A model generated the notes under the pieces. That model was not told the origin of the DNA. It made no database searches and saw only the letters and a program-made list of their open reading frames with translations. This document shows, in pieces, positions 18,378 to 27,774 of a stretch of DNA of 64,000 nucleotides (the first letter of the stretch is position 1; each line of letters opens with the position of its first letter). The translations under genes and the position numbers were made by a program. Source of the DNA: Gammaproteobacteria bacterium (GTDB lineage: Bacteria; Pseudomonadota; Gammaproteobacteria; Pseudomonadales; Pseudohongiellaceae); the NCBI GenBank assembly GCA_947457195.1, contig CANGUU010000003.1, forward strand, positions 44,750 through 108,749. The letters are read 5' to 3'.

Positions 18378-19085
18378 CTAGGGCTGCTCGCCCGACGCCT
18401 CATCCACCAGCGCAAGCAGTGCGGCCGGTGATTGTGGCGAGGGGACCTGCCGTCCATTCAGGAAAAGTGTGGGGGTAGCAAGCACCCCGGCGCGCATGCC
18501 GCTGCGCTGGTCAGCCAGTACCTTGTCTCGGACTTCGGGCAGCTCGCTGTCGCTGCGCAGCTGCTCGACGCTCAGCCCCAGCTCCCGGGCGTAGCCCTCG
18601 AACACGGGCGCAGGATTCCCCTCGTTCACCCAGAGGGCCTGATTGGCGAACAGCAGGTCGTGGAACTCCCAGAAGCGCTGCTGCCGGCCGGCGGCTTCCG
18701 CGTAGCGCGCGGCGAGGAAGGCATGGGCGTGGGTGTCGAGCGGGTAGTGGCGGTAGACGAGTTGCACGCGCTCTGCCAGGCGAGACCAGGCCCTGGCAAT
18801 GACCTGCTGCTCGGCCGCACAGGCGGGACACTGGAAGTCGGCGTAGACAGTGAGCGTGACCGCAGCGCCCGGAGTCCCCACCACGTGATCGGCGGGACCC
18901 ACAGCGTCGGGTGGCAGGGCCGCCTGACCCGTGAGGAAACCATGCAGCAGCACGCCGATCACCAGGGGGATCAGGACGATGGCGGCGATCCTGCCGAGCA
19001 GTCCCTGCCACTTCGTCCGGCGCGCGTTCGCGGCCTGTTTTTCCGACTTTATTCGACGCTGCTCGTCTTTCTTGCTGGCCATCAT
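18378..19085 (-). CDS. membrane-anchored DsbA-family thiol oxidoreductase
   Basis: This 235-residue protein has a Lys/Arg-rich cytoplasmic N-terminus (1-26), one membrane segment (about 31-50) and a periplasmic thioredoxin-fold domain. The active site is C86-P-A-C89, and the cis-proline motif is A-T-P-T-L-F-L-N-G. The helical insertion and overall form match the DsbA/DsbG-like Thioredoxin_4 group. It probably forms or isomerises disulfides in exported proteins. Two adjacent ATGs (19085 and 19082) are possible; GAGGTGA just upstream serves either. It is convergent with the transglycosylase gene, 4 bases apart. Confidence 0.88.
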   Translation of the reverse strand: MMASKKDEQRRIKSEKQAANARRTKWQGLLGRIAAIVLIPLVIGVLLHGFLTGQAALPPDAVGPADHVVGTPGAAVTLTVYADFQCPACAAEQQVIARAWSRLAERVQLVYRHYPLDTHAHAFLAARYAEAAGRQQRFWEFHDLLFANQALWVNEGNPAPVFEGYARELGLSVEQLRSDSELPEVRDKVLADQRSGMRAGVLATPTLFLNGRQVPSPQSPAALLALVDEASGEQP

Positions 19086-19285
19086 TCACCTCGGTGATAC
19101 GTGTGCCGCCCGTCCCGGCGGCGGTGTGCAAACAATGTGGAATTTACCCCACGCCGGAAAGGCGTTCTAGGGTGGCACAATTTGCGCGCTGTACTATCCG
19201 CGCACCCGCACTGCGAGCGTGGTCTTGCTGACACGTGACATCAAAACACCCGCAGAACGTTTTATTTTTCAACAGAGGAGTGTCT

Positions 19286-19666
19286 ATGCTTTCCCGTATT
19301 GCAATCTTTTTTGCCTGCCTCGGCCTGTCGGCCCTGCTGTGGGCGCAGACAGGGCACCCGGCCAAGGGTTCCTGGTCTGGCAACCTCACCAGCGCCAGCG
19401 GCCAGGTGACGCGTCTTCGTCTGCTGATCGATGACCACAACGGCGAATTGAGCGGCGCGGTCAACCCCGGCCGCAATGCTGTCGAGATGAGCAAGGTCAC
19501 CCTCGATGCCGCCACCTGGACGCTGACCATCAACGCCAAGATGCCGGAAGGCGATGTGGTGCTGACCGGCAAACTCAGCAACCTTGGCTCGTGGCTCAAC
19601 CGCAAGTACGTCGGCACCTACAAGCAGGGCGCGGCCACCGGTAATTTCGACTTCACCATCAACTGA
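19286..19666 (+). CDS. small secreted protein of unknown function
   Basis: This 126-residue protein begins with a clear signal peptide (1 to about 21, ending L-L-W-A) and a GAGGAG ribosome-binding site. The mature part is short, polar and beta-rich, starting Q-T-G-H-P-A-K-G-S-W-S-G-N-L, with a central L-R-L-L-I-D-D-H-N-G-E-L-S-G. No Cys is present after the signal peptide. This looks like a small beta-sandwich or lipocalin-like envelope protein, but I do not recognise the family. It is the first of three consecutive genes for exported proteins with short gaps. Confidence 0.8.
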   Translation: MLSRIAIFFACLGLSALLWAQTGHPAKGSWSGNLTSASGQVTRLRLLIDDHNGELSGAVNPGRNAVEMSKVTLDAATWTLTINAKMPEGDVVLTGKLSNLGSWLNRKYVGTYKQGAATGNFDFTIN

Positions 19667-19724
19667 CCATCTTTCACTATTCGGTGCAGTCCGGGCCCGT
19701 GCCCGGGCACCTTGGAGGAACCCC

Positions 19725-20165
19725 ATGAAAACCACACTAGCAGCACTTGCAACCCTTACCGCCGGACTGTTGTTCTCCGCCCAAACCTCAGCCCACCACT
19801 CCTTCGCCGCCGAATTCGATGCCGACAAGAAGCTCGACATCGCTGGCGTGGTCACCAAGGTCGAATGGACCAACCCGCACACCTACTTCTGGATCGAAGT
19901 CGAGGGCAAGGAAGGTGTGGATGTCTGGGGCTTTGAAATGGGCAGCCCGAACGGCCTGATGCGTCGCGGGTGGACCAAGGACACCCTGGCCATTGGCACT
20001 GAAGTGATCGTGCGTGGTACGCAGGCGCGCGACGGCAGCACCCGGGGCAATGCCCAGGCCGTCATCCTCGCCGATACCTGCACACGCCTGTTCGCCGGTA
20101 CCAGCCAGCGCGATTTCGTCGAAGACGAAAGCGCCAAGGTCGAAGGCTGCACGCCCAAACAATAA
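19725..20165 (+). CDS. DUF6152 family secreted protein
   Basis: This 146-residue exported protein has a signal peptide (1 to about 23, ending T-S-A) after a good GGAGG site. The mature chain starts H-H-S-F-A-A-E-F-D, the hallmark of DUF6152 proteins, and continues with W-T-N-P-H-T-Y-F. The compact beta-rich body resembles an OB-like fold. Two Cys (in D-T-C-T and E-G-C-T) may form a disulfide. The N-terminal His pair and the N-P-H motif could bind a metal; that is a guess. No function is established for the family to my knowledge. Confidence 0.8.
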   Translation: MKTTLAALATLTAGLLFSAQTSAHHSFAAEFDADKKLDIAGVVTKVEWTNPHTYFWIEVEGKEGVDVWGFEMGSPNGLMRRGWTKDTLAIGTEVIVRGTQARDGSTRGNAQAVILADTCTRLFAGTSQRDFVEDESAKVEGCTPKQ

Positions 20166-20197
20166 CGACGTCACCGCTGAACAGAGAGGCGCCAATC

Positions 20198-20986
20198 GTG
20201 TCCAATTATCTGAAACTGAGCTTGCTGGGAGCTGCCGTCCTGGCGGCCAGCACCACCCTTGCCCAACCGCCGGCCCGTGAAGAAGGCCCGCGTACGCCTG
20301 CACCCCGACTGGCTGACGGTACCGTCGACCTCAACGGCCATGGCATCTGGGAACTGCCCTACATCACCGACTTCGCCACGCGCATGGTCGGTGCCCAGAA
20401 AGGCGACCAGCCCCCGATGCTGCCCTGGTCCAAGGCCCTGTGGGAGTACAACCGTTCGAACGACGTGAAATACGATCCGGAAGGCTTCTGCCTGCCGCCG
20501 GGGGGTCCGCGCTCCATGGGTACGCCCTACCCAGCGGAGTTCGTGCAGCAGGAAGACCGCATCCTCATCATCTTCGAGGGGGGTGGGCACGTGTGGCGTG
20601 AAATCCACATGGATGGTCGCGAGCATCCGGAGGATGTGAACCCCACTTACTTCGGCCACTCGGTGGGTCGCTGGGAAGGCGACACGCTGGTGATCGATAC
20701 TGTGGGCTACAACGAAAAGACCTGGATCGACTTCAATGGTCACGTCCACAGCGACCAGATGCACACTATCGAGCGCATCACCCGGCCGTTCAAAGAAGTT
20801 CTGCACTACGAAGCCACCATCGAAGATCCAGGAGCCTACAGCGCGCCCTGGACCGTGGCCTGGGACATCGAATGGACCGACGGTGCCGAACTCCAGGACT
20901 ACATCTGCCAGGAAAACAACATCTGGCTGGTGGAGTTGAAAGACGACCTGGGTCACCCCTTCTTCGAGAAGATGGAAGCGCCCTGA
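20198..20986 (+). CDS. secreted protein of unknown function, next to DUF6152
   Basis: This 262-residue exported protein starts with GTG after a GAGAGG site, with a signal peptide of about 22 residues (ending T-L-A). The mature part carries the signature A-P-R-L-A-D-G-T-V-D-L-N-G-H-G-I-W, shared by a broad group of uncharacterised secreted proteins with 'DG-x-x-DL-x-G-x-W' near the start. Later come H-V-W-R-E-I-H-M-D-G-R and G-R-W-E-G-D-T-L-V-I-D-T, also typical of that group. It lies 32 bases after the DUF6152 gene, and the two families may work together. Function is unknown. Confidence 0.78.
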   Translation: MSNYLKLSLLGAAVLAASTTLAQPPAREEGPRTPAPRLADGTVDLNGHGIWELPYITDFATRMVGAQKGDQPPMLPWSKALWEYNRSNDVKYDPEGFCLPPGGPRSMGTPYPAEFVQQEDRILIIFEGGGHVWREIHMDGREHPEDVNPTYFGHSVGRWEGDTLVIDTVGYNEKTWIDFNGHVHSDQMHTIERITRPFKEVLHYEATIEDPGAYSAPWTVAWDIEWTDGAELQDYICQENNIWLVELKDDLGHPFFEKMEAP

Positions 20987-21004
20987 TCGTTGCCGCTGCA
21001 ACAG

Positions 21005-21034
21005 AAAAAGCCCGGGCCATCCCGGGCTTTTTCG
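21005..21034. terminator. bidirectional Rho-independent terminator
   Basis: A hairpin with arms AAAAGCCCGGG and CCCGGGCTTTTT and a four-base loop (CCAT) sits between the secreted-protein trio and the convergent ABC exporter gene. It has a T run on the plus strand and, through the A run on the other side, on the minus strand, so it should stop both transcripts. Confidence 0.88.
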
Positions 21035-21043
21035 TTTGGGGTC

Positions 21044-22876
21044 TCAGACAGACGACGTTGCCGCTTCGTCGGCCGCCTCTACCGCCTGCCTTTGCTGAAT
21101 CTCCCACATGTGGGCGTAGGTCCCCTGCTGCGCCAGCAGGGACTGATGGGTGCCCGCTTCGATGATGCGCCCGTGTTCCAGCACCAGGATGCGGTCGGCG
21201 TCGACGATGGTGGAAAGGCGATGGGCGATGACCAGGCTGGTGTGCCCCCGAGCGACCAGACTCAGCGCCGCGAGGATGCCACGCTCGGTCTTGCTGTCCA
21301 GTGCAGACGTGGCCTCGTCGAAGATCAGGATACCGGGACGCTTGAGGATCGTGCGCGCAATGGCCACCCGCTGTTTTTCGCCACCCGACAGCTTGAGTCC
21401 GCGTTCACCCACGAGAGTATCGGCCCCCTCGGGCAAGCGGGCGATCAAGGGTTCCAGCTGCGCCAGGCGAATGGCTTCGTCGACCTCGGCATCACTGGCC
21501 TCGGGTCGACCGTAGCGAATGTTGCGGCGAATCGTATCGTTGAACAGCACCGTGTCCTGCGGCACGATACCGATCGCCCGTCGCAGGGACTGCACCTGCA
21601 GGTCGCGCACATCGATGCCGCCCACGCGAATGCTTCCACCGCTGCAGTCATAGAAGCGGAACAGCAATTTCACCAGAGTCGACTTGCCGCTGCCGGAGGC
21701 GCCTACCACCGCAACTTTTTCGCCGGGCGCGATGGCAAAGCTCACACCTTGCAGGATTTCACGCGCAGGGCCGTAGCGGAAATCGACATCGATGAAGTCC
21801 ACGGCGGGCAGCGTCGCCGCCAGTGGCAGCGCGTCCGGCTTTTCCACGATGCCCGGACGTTCGTTCAGCAGCTTGAACATCTGCTCGATGTTGGCGAGTG
21901 CCCCCTTGATCTCACGGTACACGAAGCCGAGGAAATTCAAGGGCAGGAACAGCTGCAGCATGAAGGTGTTGACCAGTACGAAGTCGCCAAGTGTCAGTCC
22001 CTGCTGGGCCACACCGCGCGCTGCCAGCCACAGCATGGCGGTCATCGAGGCGGCAACGATCAGCGCCTGCCCGCCATTGAGTACGAAGAGGCTCAATCGG
22101 CTGTTGCGGCGGGCCCGCTCCCAGTTGTCGAGTTCGTGCCGGTAGAGCTCAGCCTCATAGCGCTCGTTGGTGAAATACTTGACGGTCTCGTAGTTGAGGA
22201 GGCTGTCGACTGCGCGATTGTTGGTAGCCGAGTCGGCCTGATTCATTTCACGTACGTAGCGGGTACGTTTCTCGGTTGCCACCACCGAAAAAACGACGTA
22301 AATCACCAGCGCAACGAAGATCACAGCGGCGAAACCCACACCGTAATTGGCGAGGAAGATGCCGATCACCACGGCAAGCTCGAACACCGTCGGCAGGATG
22401 TTGAAGATCATGAAGCGCAGCAGGAAGCTGATGCCGGACACACCGCGCTCGATGTCGCGCGACAAGCCGCCGGTACGCCGATTCAGGTGAAACTCGAGGT
22501 CGAGGCCGTGCAGATGCTCGAAGATCTGCAGGCTGATGCGCGTCATGGTTCGCTCGGTCACGCGGCCAAACAGCGTGTCGCGCATTTCATTGAACATGAC
22601 GTTCATGAAGCGGGCCACCCCGTAGATGAGGATGAGTCCCAGCGGAATCGCCACCAGCGCTCCAATGGCGCTGCCGCTGCCAAGCTGTCCATCGAGATCG
22701 TCGACGATGTACTTGAGCAGAAACGGCAGGCTGATGGTAGCCAGCTTGGCCAGCGCCAGACTGAACAGCGCCAGTGATGCCCGCGCTCGATACTCGACGA
22801 CGTAGGGCCACAACAGCCGCAGGGCGTGCCACTTCATGTCGACACCGGCGATGTCGCTCGCGCGTGGTTTTGGCAT
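21044..22876 (-). CDS. Atm1-type ABC exporter (fused permease and ATPase)
   Basis: This 610-residue half-transporter has a six-helix membrane domain (about 20-320) and an ATPase domain (about 360-595). Walker A is G-A-S-G-S-G-K-S-T, the signature L-S-G-G-E-K-Q-R, and Walker B I-L-I-F-D-E-A-T-S-A-L-D. The cytoplasmic segment N-Y-E-T-V-K-Y-F-T-N-E is diagnostic of the Atm1/HMT1 heavy-metal or glutathione-compound exporter group. It probably works as a homodimer. A GAGGTGG ribosome-binding site supports the start at 22876. It follows the dxs operon by 62 bases on the same strand, without clear evidence of co-transcription. Confidence 0.92.
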   Translation of the reverse strand: MPKPRASDIAGVDMKWHALRLLWPYVVEYRARASLALFSLALAKLATISLPFLLKYIVDDLDGQLGSGSAIGALVAIPLGLILIYGVARFMNVMFNEMRDTLFGRVTERTMTRISLQIFEHLHGLDLEFHLNRRTGGLSRDIERGVSGISFLLRFMIFNILPTVFELAVVIGIFLANYGVGFAAVIFVALVIYVVFSVVATEKRTRYVREMNQADSATNNRAVDSLLNYETVKYFTNERYEAELYRHELDNWERARRNSRLSLFVLNGGQALIVAASMTAMLWLAARGVAQQGLTLGDFVLVNTFMLQLFLPLNFLGFVYREIKGALANIEQMFKLLNERPGIVEKPDALPLAATLPAVDFIDVDFRYGPAREILQGVSFAIAPGEKVAVVGASGSGKSTLVKLLFRFYDCSGGSIRVGGIDVRDLQVQSLRRAIGIVPQDTVLFNDTIRRNIRYGRPEASDAEVDEAIRLAQLEPLIARLPEGADTLVGERGLKLSGGEKQRVAIARTILKRPGILIFDEATSALDSKTERGILAALSLVARGHTSLVIAHRLSTIVDADRILVLEHGRIIEAGTHQSLLAQQGTYAHMWEIQQRQAVEAADEAATSSV

Positions 22877-22937
22877 GGATTACCACCTCACAGCCGGCAG
22901 GCTGCCTCTCGTGTCGTTCAGGGATGGGAGCGTGCGC

Positions 22938-24818
22938 TCAAGTCAGTTGCTGCAGCCGCTGCTCGATGCTGGCCTGCAAACCGGCACTGTCGAGTCCGCA
23001 GGCCCGCAGCAGATCCTGGGGACGACCATGCTCGAGAAAGCGGTCCGGCAGGCCGAGGACGAGCACGGGCACACGCAGGCCGCGGCTCTGCAGATGCTCC
23101 AGCACGCCAGCTCCCGCCCCACCGAGTACCGTGTTTTCCTCGATCGTCACCAGCAGGCGATGGCTGCCGGCGAGAGCGTCGATCAGGTCGGTGTCGAGTG
23201 GCTTGACAAAACGCATATCGACCAGCGAGGCCCCCAGCGCCTCTGCTACCGGGCGGGCCGCCGCCAGCAGCGTACCGAACACCAGCAGGGCAGCGCCGTG
23301 ACCCTCACGCAGCACCCTCGCCTTGCCGATGGGCAGTTGCTGCAGCACCGGGTCCAGCGCGCAACCGGTTGCTTTGCCGCGCGGATAGCGCACGGCGGCG
23401 GGTCCCTTGTACTGGTAACCCGTGTAGAGCAGATGGCGGGCTTCGTTTTCGTCACTTGGCGCCATCAGCAGCAAATGGGGAATGCAGCGCAGGAAGCTCA
23501 GATCGAAGCTGCCGGCATGGGTCGGACCATCTTCACCGACGAGACCGGCGCGATCGATCGCGAACAGCACATCGAGATTCTGCAGGGCAACATCGTGGAT
23601 CAGTTGGTCGTAGCCCCGCTGCAGGAAAGTGGAGTAGATGGCGACGACTGGCTTGAGACCCTCGCAGGCGAGCCCGGCAGCGAGAGTAACCGCATGCTGC
23701 TCGGCGATGGCGACGTCGAAAAAGCGCTCGGGGAATCGGGCCTCGAAGCGGCGCATACCGGAGCCCTCGCCCATGGCCGGGGTGATGGCGAGCAAGGCTG
23801 GATCGAGAGCCGCCATCTCGCAGAGCCAGTCACCGAACACGGCAGAGTAGGTCGGGGTGGCATCCTGCGCCTTGGCCTTTTCAGACGGCGAAGCAATCTT
23901 GTTGAGTGCATGCATGCCGAAGGGATCGGCTTCCGCCGGACGGTAGCCCTTGCCCTTGCGGGTGACCACGTGAAGCAGACGCGGTCCTTTCAGATCCTTG
24001 ATGTTCTGCAGGATCTCGACGAGACCCTCAAGATCGTGGCCATCGATGAGCCCGAAGTAGGTGAAGCCCAGTTCCTCGAAGATGGTTGCCGGCGACACCA
24101 TGCCCTTCATGTATTCCTCGGCGCGATGTGCTGCACGCCACGCCGGGGGCAGCGCCGACAGTACTTTCTTGCTGCCTTCCTTGAGAAAGTTGTAGGGCTT
24201 GCTAGCCCACATGCGCGCAAAGTAGCTCGACAAACCACCCACGTTGCGGGAGATCGACATGTTGTTGTCGTTGAGAATGACGAGCAGGTCGTTGTCGAGG
24301 GCACCGGCATGGTTCAGTGCCTCGAAGGCCATGCCAGCCGTCATCGCGCCATCACCGATCACCGCCACGACCCTGCGGTCCTCCTGACGCTGCTGGGCAG
24401 CCAGCATCATGCCGAGTGCGGCACTGATCGATGTGCTGGAGTGCCCCACACCGAAGGTGTCGTACTCGCTTTCGGCTCGGCTGTTGAAGGCGGCCAGCCC
24501 GCCGGCCTGCCGGATGGTGAGCAAACGCTCGCGGCGACCAGTCAGGATCTTGTGCGGATAGCTCTGGTGACCCACATCCCAGACCAGCCGGTCATAGGGG
24601 GTGGCGAAGACGTAATGCAGGGCGATAGTCAGTTCGACCACGCCGAGGCCAGCACCGAAGTGGCCACCGGTCTGGCCCACTGCATAGAGCAAGAATTCGC
24701 GCAGTTGCTCAGCCAGTGCCGGCAACTGGGCTCGCTCCAGCTTGCGCAGGTCGGCCGGCAGATCGACGCTGTCGAGCAGCGGCGTGCTGGGGCGGCGCAG
24801 GGGAATCTCGTCAAACAT
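22938..24818 (-). CDS. dxs: 1-deoxy-D-xylulose-5-phosphate synthase
   Basis: This 626-residue thiamine diphosphate enzyme condenses pyruvate and glyceraldehyde 3-phosphate, the first step of the MEP isoprenoid pathway. Family motifs include [29 protein letters not shown], the ThDP motif G-D-G-A-M-T-A-G-M, and [13 protein letters not shown]. Length matches the family. The ATG at 24818 (M-F-D-E-I-P) was chosen; a longer frame overlaps ispA. It follows ispA by 64 bases in the conserved xseB-ispA-dxs order. Confidence 0.97.
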   Translation of the reverse strand: MFDEIPLRRPSTPLLDSVDLPADLRKLERAQLPALAEQLREFLLYAVGQTGGHFGAGLGVVELTIALHYVFATPYDRLVWDVGHQSYPHKILTGRRERLLTIRQAGGLAAFNSRAESEYDTFGVGHSSTSISAALGMMLAAQQRQEDRRVVAVIGDGAMTAGMAFEALNHAGALDNDLLVILNDNNMSISRNVGGLSSYFARMWASKPYNFLKEGSKKVLSALPPAWRAAHRAEEYMKGMVSPATIFEELGFTYFGLIDGHDLEGLVEILQNIKDLKGPRLLHVVTRKGKGYRPAEADPFGMHALNKIASPSEKAKAQDATPTYSAVFGDWLCEMAALDPALLAITPAMGEGSGMRRFEARFPERFFDVAIAEQHAVTLAAGLACEGLKPVVAIYSTFLQRGYDQLIHDVALQNLDVLFAIDRAGLVGEDGPTHAGSFDLSFLRCIPHLLLMAPSDENEARHLLYTGYQYKGPAAVRYPRGKATGCALDPVLQQLPIGKARVLREGHGAALLVFGTLLAAARPVAEALGASLVDMRFVKPLDTDLIDALAGSHRLLVTIEENTVLGGAGAGVLEHLQSRGLRVPVLVLGLPDRFLEHGRPQDLLRACGLDSAGLQASIEQRLQQLT

Positions 24819-24882
24819 CGAGGCCAGGACAGTGGAGCGCCGGTCGGCGCAAACGGGGCGGGATTCTAGCAGCTTGCCGGGA

Positions 24883-25788
24883 TCAGGACTCCCGCTCGAC
24901 CACAAATCTGACCAGACAGCGCAGGACTGCCACATGGCCTTCCACGGCGCCGAGCGCGCGACTGGCCTCGGCGGCGGCTGCCGCCAGACGCTGCCGGGCA
25001 GCCTCCACGCCGAGCAGACTGGTATAGGTGACCTTGCCCTGCTTGGCATCCTTGCCCTGCTGCTTGCCGCTCACCGCCGTACTGGCCTCGACATCGAGGA
25101 TGTCGTCCTTGATCTGGAAGGCAAGCCCGAGCCACTGGGCGTACTGCCGCAGGGCCGCCAGAGAGGTTTGGCTGGCCTGCCCGCTGCCGAGCGCACCGAG
25201 CAGCACGCTGGCGGTGATGAGTGCGCCGGTCTTCAGCCCGTGCATGTCGACGAGTTCCTGCTCGCTGCGCACATTGCCGGTGGCAGCGATGTCCAGCGCC
25301 TGGCCGGCCACCATACCTTGCCAGCCGCTGGCCCGTGCGAGTTCACCGATCATCTGCAACTGCAGCGCCGGAGAACAGGGCGGATGCAGGGGGGCAGCCA
25401 GCAGCTCGAAGGCCAGCGCCTGCAGGGCATCACCGGCGAGGATGGCTGTAGCGTCGTCGAACCGCACGTGACAGGTGGGTCGCCCTCTCCGCAGCACATC
25501 GTCGTCCATCGCCGGCAGGTCATCGTGGATCAGCGAATAGGCGTGCATGCACTCCACGGCGGCAGCGACCGAGTCGACCGTCTCGATCGACGCGCCAAAG
25601 ACCTCGGCGCCGGCGTAGACGAGCAGTGGCCGCAGACGCTTGCCGCCACCGAGCACGCTGTACTGCAGCGCCTGCTGCAAGCGCGATGGCACTCCTGCGC
25701 GTGCCAGCGTCTCGGCCAGCACCCGCTCGATGCGCTGCTGACGCTGACTGGCCCAGTCATGGAAGTCCTGGGCAGACCACTCGCTCAT
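24883..25788 (-). CDS. ispA: (2E,6E)-farnesyl diphosphate synthase
   Basis: This 301-residue prenyl transferase makes geranyl then farnesyl diphosphate. The first aspartate-rich motif D-D-L-P-A-M-D-D-D and the second D-D-I-L-D-V are intact, along with G-G-K-R-L-R-P near the N-terminus. Length is typical. Its ATG overlaps the xseB stop by four bases (ATGA), so translation is coupled. With dxs downstream it supplies precursors for quinones and undecaprenyl carriers. Confidence 0.96.
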   Translation of the reverse strand: MSEWSAQDFHDWASQRQQRIERVLAETLARAGVPSRLQQALQYSVLGGGKRLRPLLVYAGAEVFGASIETVDSVAAAVECMHAYSLIHDDLPAMDDDVLRRGRPTCHVRFDDATAILAGDALQALAFELLAAPLHPPCSPALQLQMIGELARASGWQGMVAGQALDIAATGNVRSEQELVDMHGLKTGALITASVLLGALGSGQASQTSLAALRQYAQWLGLAFQIKDDILDVEASTAVSGKQQGKDAKQGKVTYTSLLGVEAARQRLAAAAAEASRALGAVEGHVAVLRCLVRFVVERES

Positions 25789-26048
25789 GCGGGGCTCTCG
25801 TCGTCCGCGCCTTCAGCATTTATCTCGAAGGGCACGGCGCTCGGCAGTTCGGCACTGGCCAGCAAGATCTGTACTTTCTGCTCAGCCTGCTCGAGGGCCT
25901 GCTGACATTCACGCGTGAGCCTGATGCCTTGCTCGAAGGCCTTCAACGCCTCTTCGAGACTGAGGTCTCCCGCTTCCATCGCTTCCACCAGGGACTCGAG
26001 GTTGGCGAGGGATGCTTCGAAATTGAACGGAGTATTTTTGCGCGCCAT
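25785..26048 (-). CDS. xseB: exodeoxyribonuclease VII small subunit
   Basis: This 87-residue partner of XseA contributes to exonuclease VII, which degrades single-stranded DNA. The family pattern [25 protein letters not shown] is clear (two short stretches here), followed by a coiled-coil helix. The start at 26048 (M-A-R-K-N) fits the family; a longer frame from 26093 adds unrelated residues. It heads the xseB-ispA-dxs operon. Confidence 0.94.
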   Translation of the reverse strand: MARKNTPFNFEASLANLESLVEAMEAGDLSLEEALKAFEQGIRLTRECQQALEQAEQKVQILLASAELPSAVPFEINAEGADDESPA

Positions 26049-26319
26049 AGCGGAAATTTCGCGGTTTTTGCACAGTCCGCATGGTAATGGCAAATCGTGG
26101 ATTAAGCACGGATTCAGCGCCTGGGGCCGATACTTCCGGACAAGTCTCCGAAGCGGACGAAAAGAAGGTGCAGTGCGAAGCGACCGTCATTCGGGGGACG
26201 AGGGAATTCCGGAGGCAGACCCTGAATCTTGCAGACAGCAGTCCAACAACGTGGCAGAATCCGGCGCGCTGGAATAACCACCAGATATGTTCAACAGGAA
26301 CCCTAGAGGGGGGAATTTT

Positions 26320-26796
26320 ATGATCAAACGCATCGCACTCACCGGGGCCGTCTTGCTGGGCTCCTTGCTGTCGCTGAACGTGATGGCCGCCGCCGAGCAG
26401 ACTCCGGAAGAAAAAGCCGCTGCCGACGTTGCCAACCGTCAGGCCGTATTCAAACTGCTGTCGGTTGCCAATGGCGCCCTCGGCGGCATGGCACGTGGCG
26501 CGCCGTACGACGCCGCTGCTGCCAAACTCGGCGTCGAGCGCGTCATCATGCTTGCTGGCATGATTCCGCAGCTGTTCAACAACGACACCACCAAAGTTGC
26601 CGGTCTGACGACCCGCGCCTCCGACACCATCTGGGCCAACAAAGCCGATTTCGACAAACTGGCCGCTGACCTCGACGCCGGCGCCAAAGCCGCCCTCGAG
26701 ATCCTCAACAGCAAAGGCGAAGCCGGTGTTCGCGATGCCTTCGGCCAGATCGGTCCGAAGTGCGGCGCCTGCCACGATCGTTTCCGCCTGAACTGA
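26320..26796 (+). CDS. class II cytochrome c (cytochrome c')
   Basis: This 158-residue periplasmic heme protein has a signal peptide (1 to about 24, V-M-A-A-A) and a four-helix body. The C-terminal heme-binding site is C148-G-A-C-H152, the position typical of class II cytochromes. Family members bind NO or CO, or serve as electron carriers; which applies is unclear. The start at 26320 gives the canonical signal peptide. The gene is monocistronic and ends at a strong terminator shared with the convergent diheme cytochrome gene. Confidence 0.9.
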   Translation: MIKRIALTGAVLLGSLLSLNVMAAAEQTPEEKAAADVANRQAVFKLLSVANGALGGMARGAPYDAAAAKLGVERVIMLAGMIPQLFNNDTTKVAGLTTRASDTIWANKADFDKLAADLDAGAKAALEILNSKGEAGVRDAFGQIGPKCGACHDRFRLN

Positions 26797-26814
26797 GCCA
26801 ACGCAGTTGCCAAG

Positions 26815-26850
26815 AAGGCCTTTGCGCAAAACGCAAAGGCCTTTTTTTTT
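26815..26850. terminator. strong bidirectional terminator
   Basis: A 12-base perfect stem (26815-26826 with 26832-26843) with a five-base loop is followed by a run of T to 26850. It lies between the convergent cytochrome c' and diheme cytochrome c genes. On the plus strand it is a textbook Rho-independent terminator; on the minus strand the trailing T run is weak. Confidence 0.9.
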
Positions 26851-26865
26851 GAGCGCTTACCGCTC

Positions 26866-27726
26866 TCAGCGCATGAAGAACGCGACGTAGGCGTCCTGAT
26901 CCTCAGGCGTGAGTTTGGACGTGTGCTCGATGACATGGGCCATCTCGCCACCAACGGTTTCGAAATCCGGCGTCATGCCCAACTGCAGGAGCGCACGAAA
27001 GTCGTCGACGGCCCAGTCAGACAGCCCCTCGGCATTGATCTGCGGTCCGTTCTCGGCCACACCGCCGAACTCCTGGGCCAACTGCATCATGCCAAGCCCG
27101 TTGCGTGGTGTGTGGCATTCACCACAGTGACCGAGCGCGCGTGCAAGGTAGGCGCCTCGTTGTACGGCGGGTTCGGTGGATTCCACCGGCGGCGGTGCGC
27201 CTTCCAGAACGCCAGCCATGAGATTCCAGCCAGCCATCAGCCAGTCGAACTGCCAGGCCGGCAGCTCATGATCCGGGACTTCGGCCCGCACCGGCGCGAG
27301 TGACAGGAGGTAGGCCCCGACAGCCAGCACGTCCTCATCGGTCATCTCCTTGTAGGAACGGTAGGGGAAGGCTGGCCAGTAAAAACCGCCGGAGGGACTG
27401 CGACCATGCTTGAGCGCGCGCAGGAAGTCGGCGCCGGTCCAGCCTGCGATGCCGGTCTCCGGATCCGGGGTGATGTTCGGAACGTGGAAGGTATTTTTGA
27501 AAGGCTCTTCGACCGCAATCACGTAGCCCCCGGTGGGTGCCGGGGCACCTTCCGGCTGATGGCAGGAACCGCAGCCGGCGGCGTTGTAGACGTAAGCGCC
27601 GCGCGTGATGGCCGCTACGTCGGTCGGCAGCGGCAAATCCGGTACCGAGGGCGGCGCAAACACCACGTAGAAAACACCGAGCGCCACGACGCCCGCCACG
27701 GTAAGTACTAATTGTCTGGTTTTCAT
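26866..27726 (-). CDS. membrane-anchored diheme cytochrome c
   Basis: This 286-residue protein has an N-terminal membrane segment or uncleaved signal (about 6-24) and two heme c sites, C52-G-S-C-H56 and C201-G-E-C-H205. Repeated cytochrome c folds contain G-A-Y-V-Y-N-A-A-G and G-A-Y-L-A-R-A-L-G-H. The arrangement resembles cytochrome subunits of alcohol, aldehyde or gluconate dehydrogenases, which pass electrons to the quinone pool or oxidases. No dehydrogenase subunit gene is adjacent, so its donor is unknown. Confidence 0.9.
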   Translation of the reverse strand: MKTRQLVLTVAGVVALGVFYVVFAPPSVPDLPLPTDVAAITRGAYVYNAAGCGSCHQPEGAPAPTGGYVIAVEEPFKNTFHVPNITPDPETGIAGWTGADFLRALKHGRSPSGGFYWPAFPYRSYKEMTDEDVLAVGAYLLSLAPVRAEVPDHELPAWQFDWLMAGWNLMAGVLEGAPPPVESTEPAVQRGAYLARALGHCGECHTPRNGLGMMQLAQEFGGVAENGPQINAEGLSDWAVDDFRALLQLGMTPDFETVGGEMAHVIEHTSKLTPEDQDAYVAFFMR

Positions 27727-27774
27727 TTGTCGTTCCTGTGCTGATTGAAGCTGTCTATGCCGGACGAGGCCATT

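Noticed and set aside
20990..22777. 595-codon open frame antisense to the ABC exporter
   Set aside because: The exporter has all ABC motifs, while this frame has none and crosses the terminator at 21005-21034.
22836..24869. 677-codon open frame antisense to dxs
   Set aside because: It is a shadow of dxs with no signal or domain.
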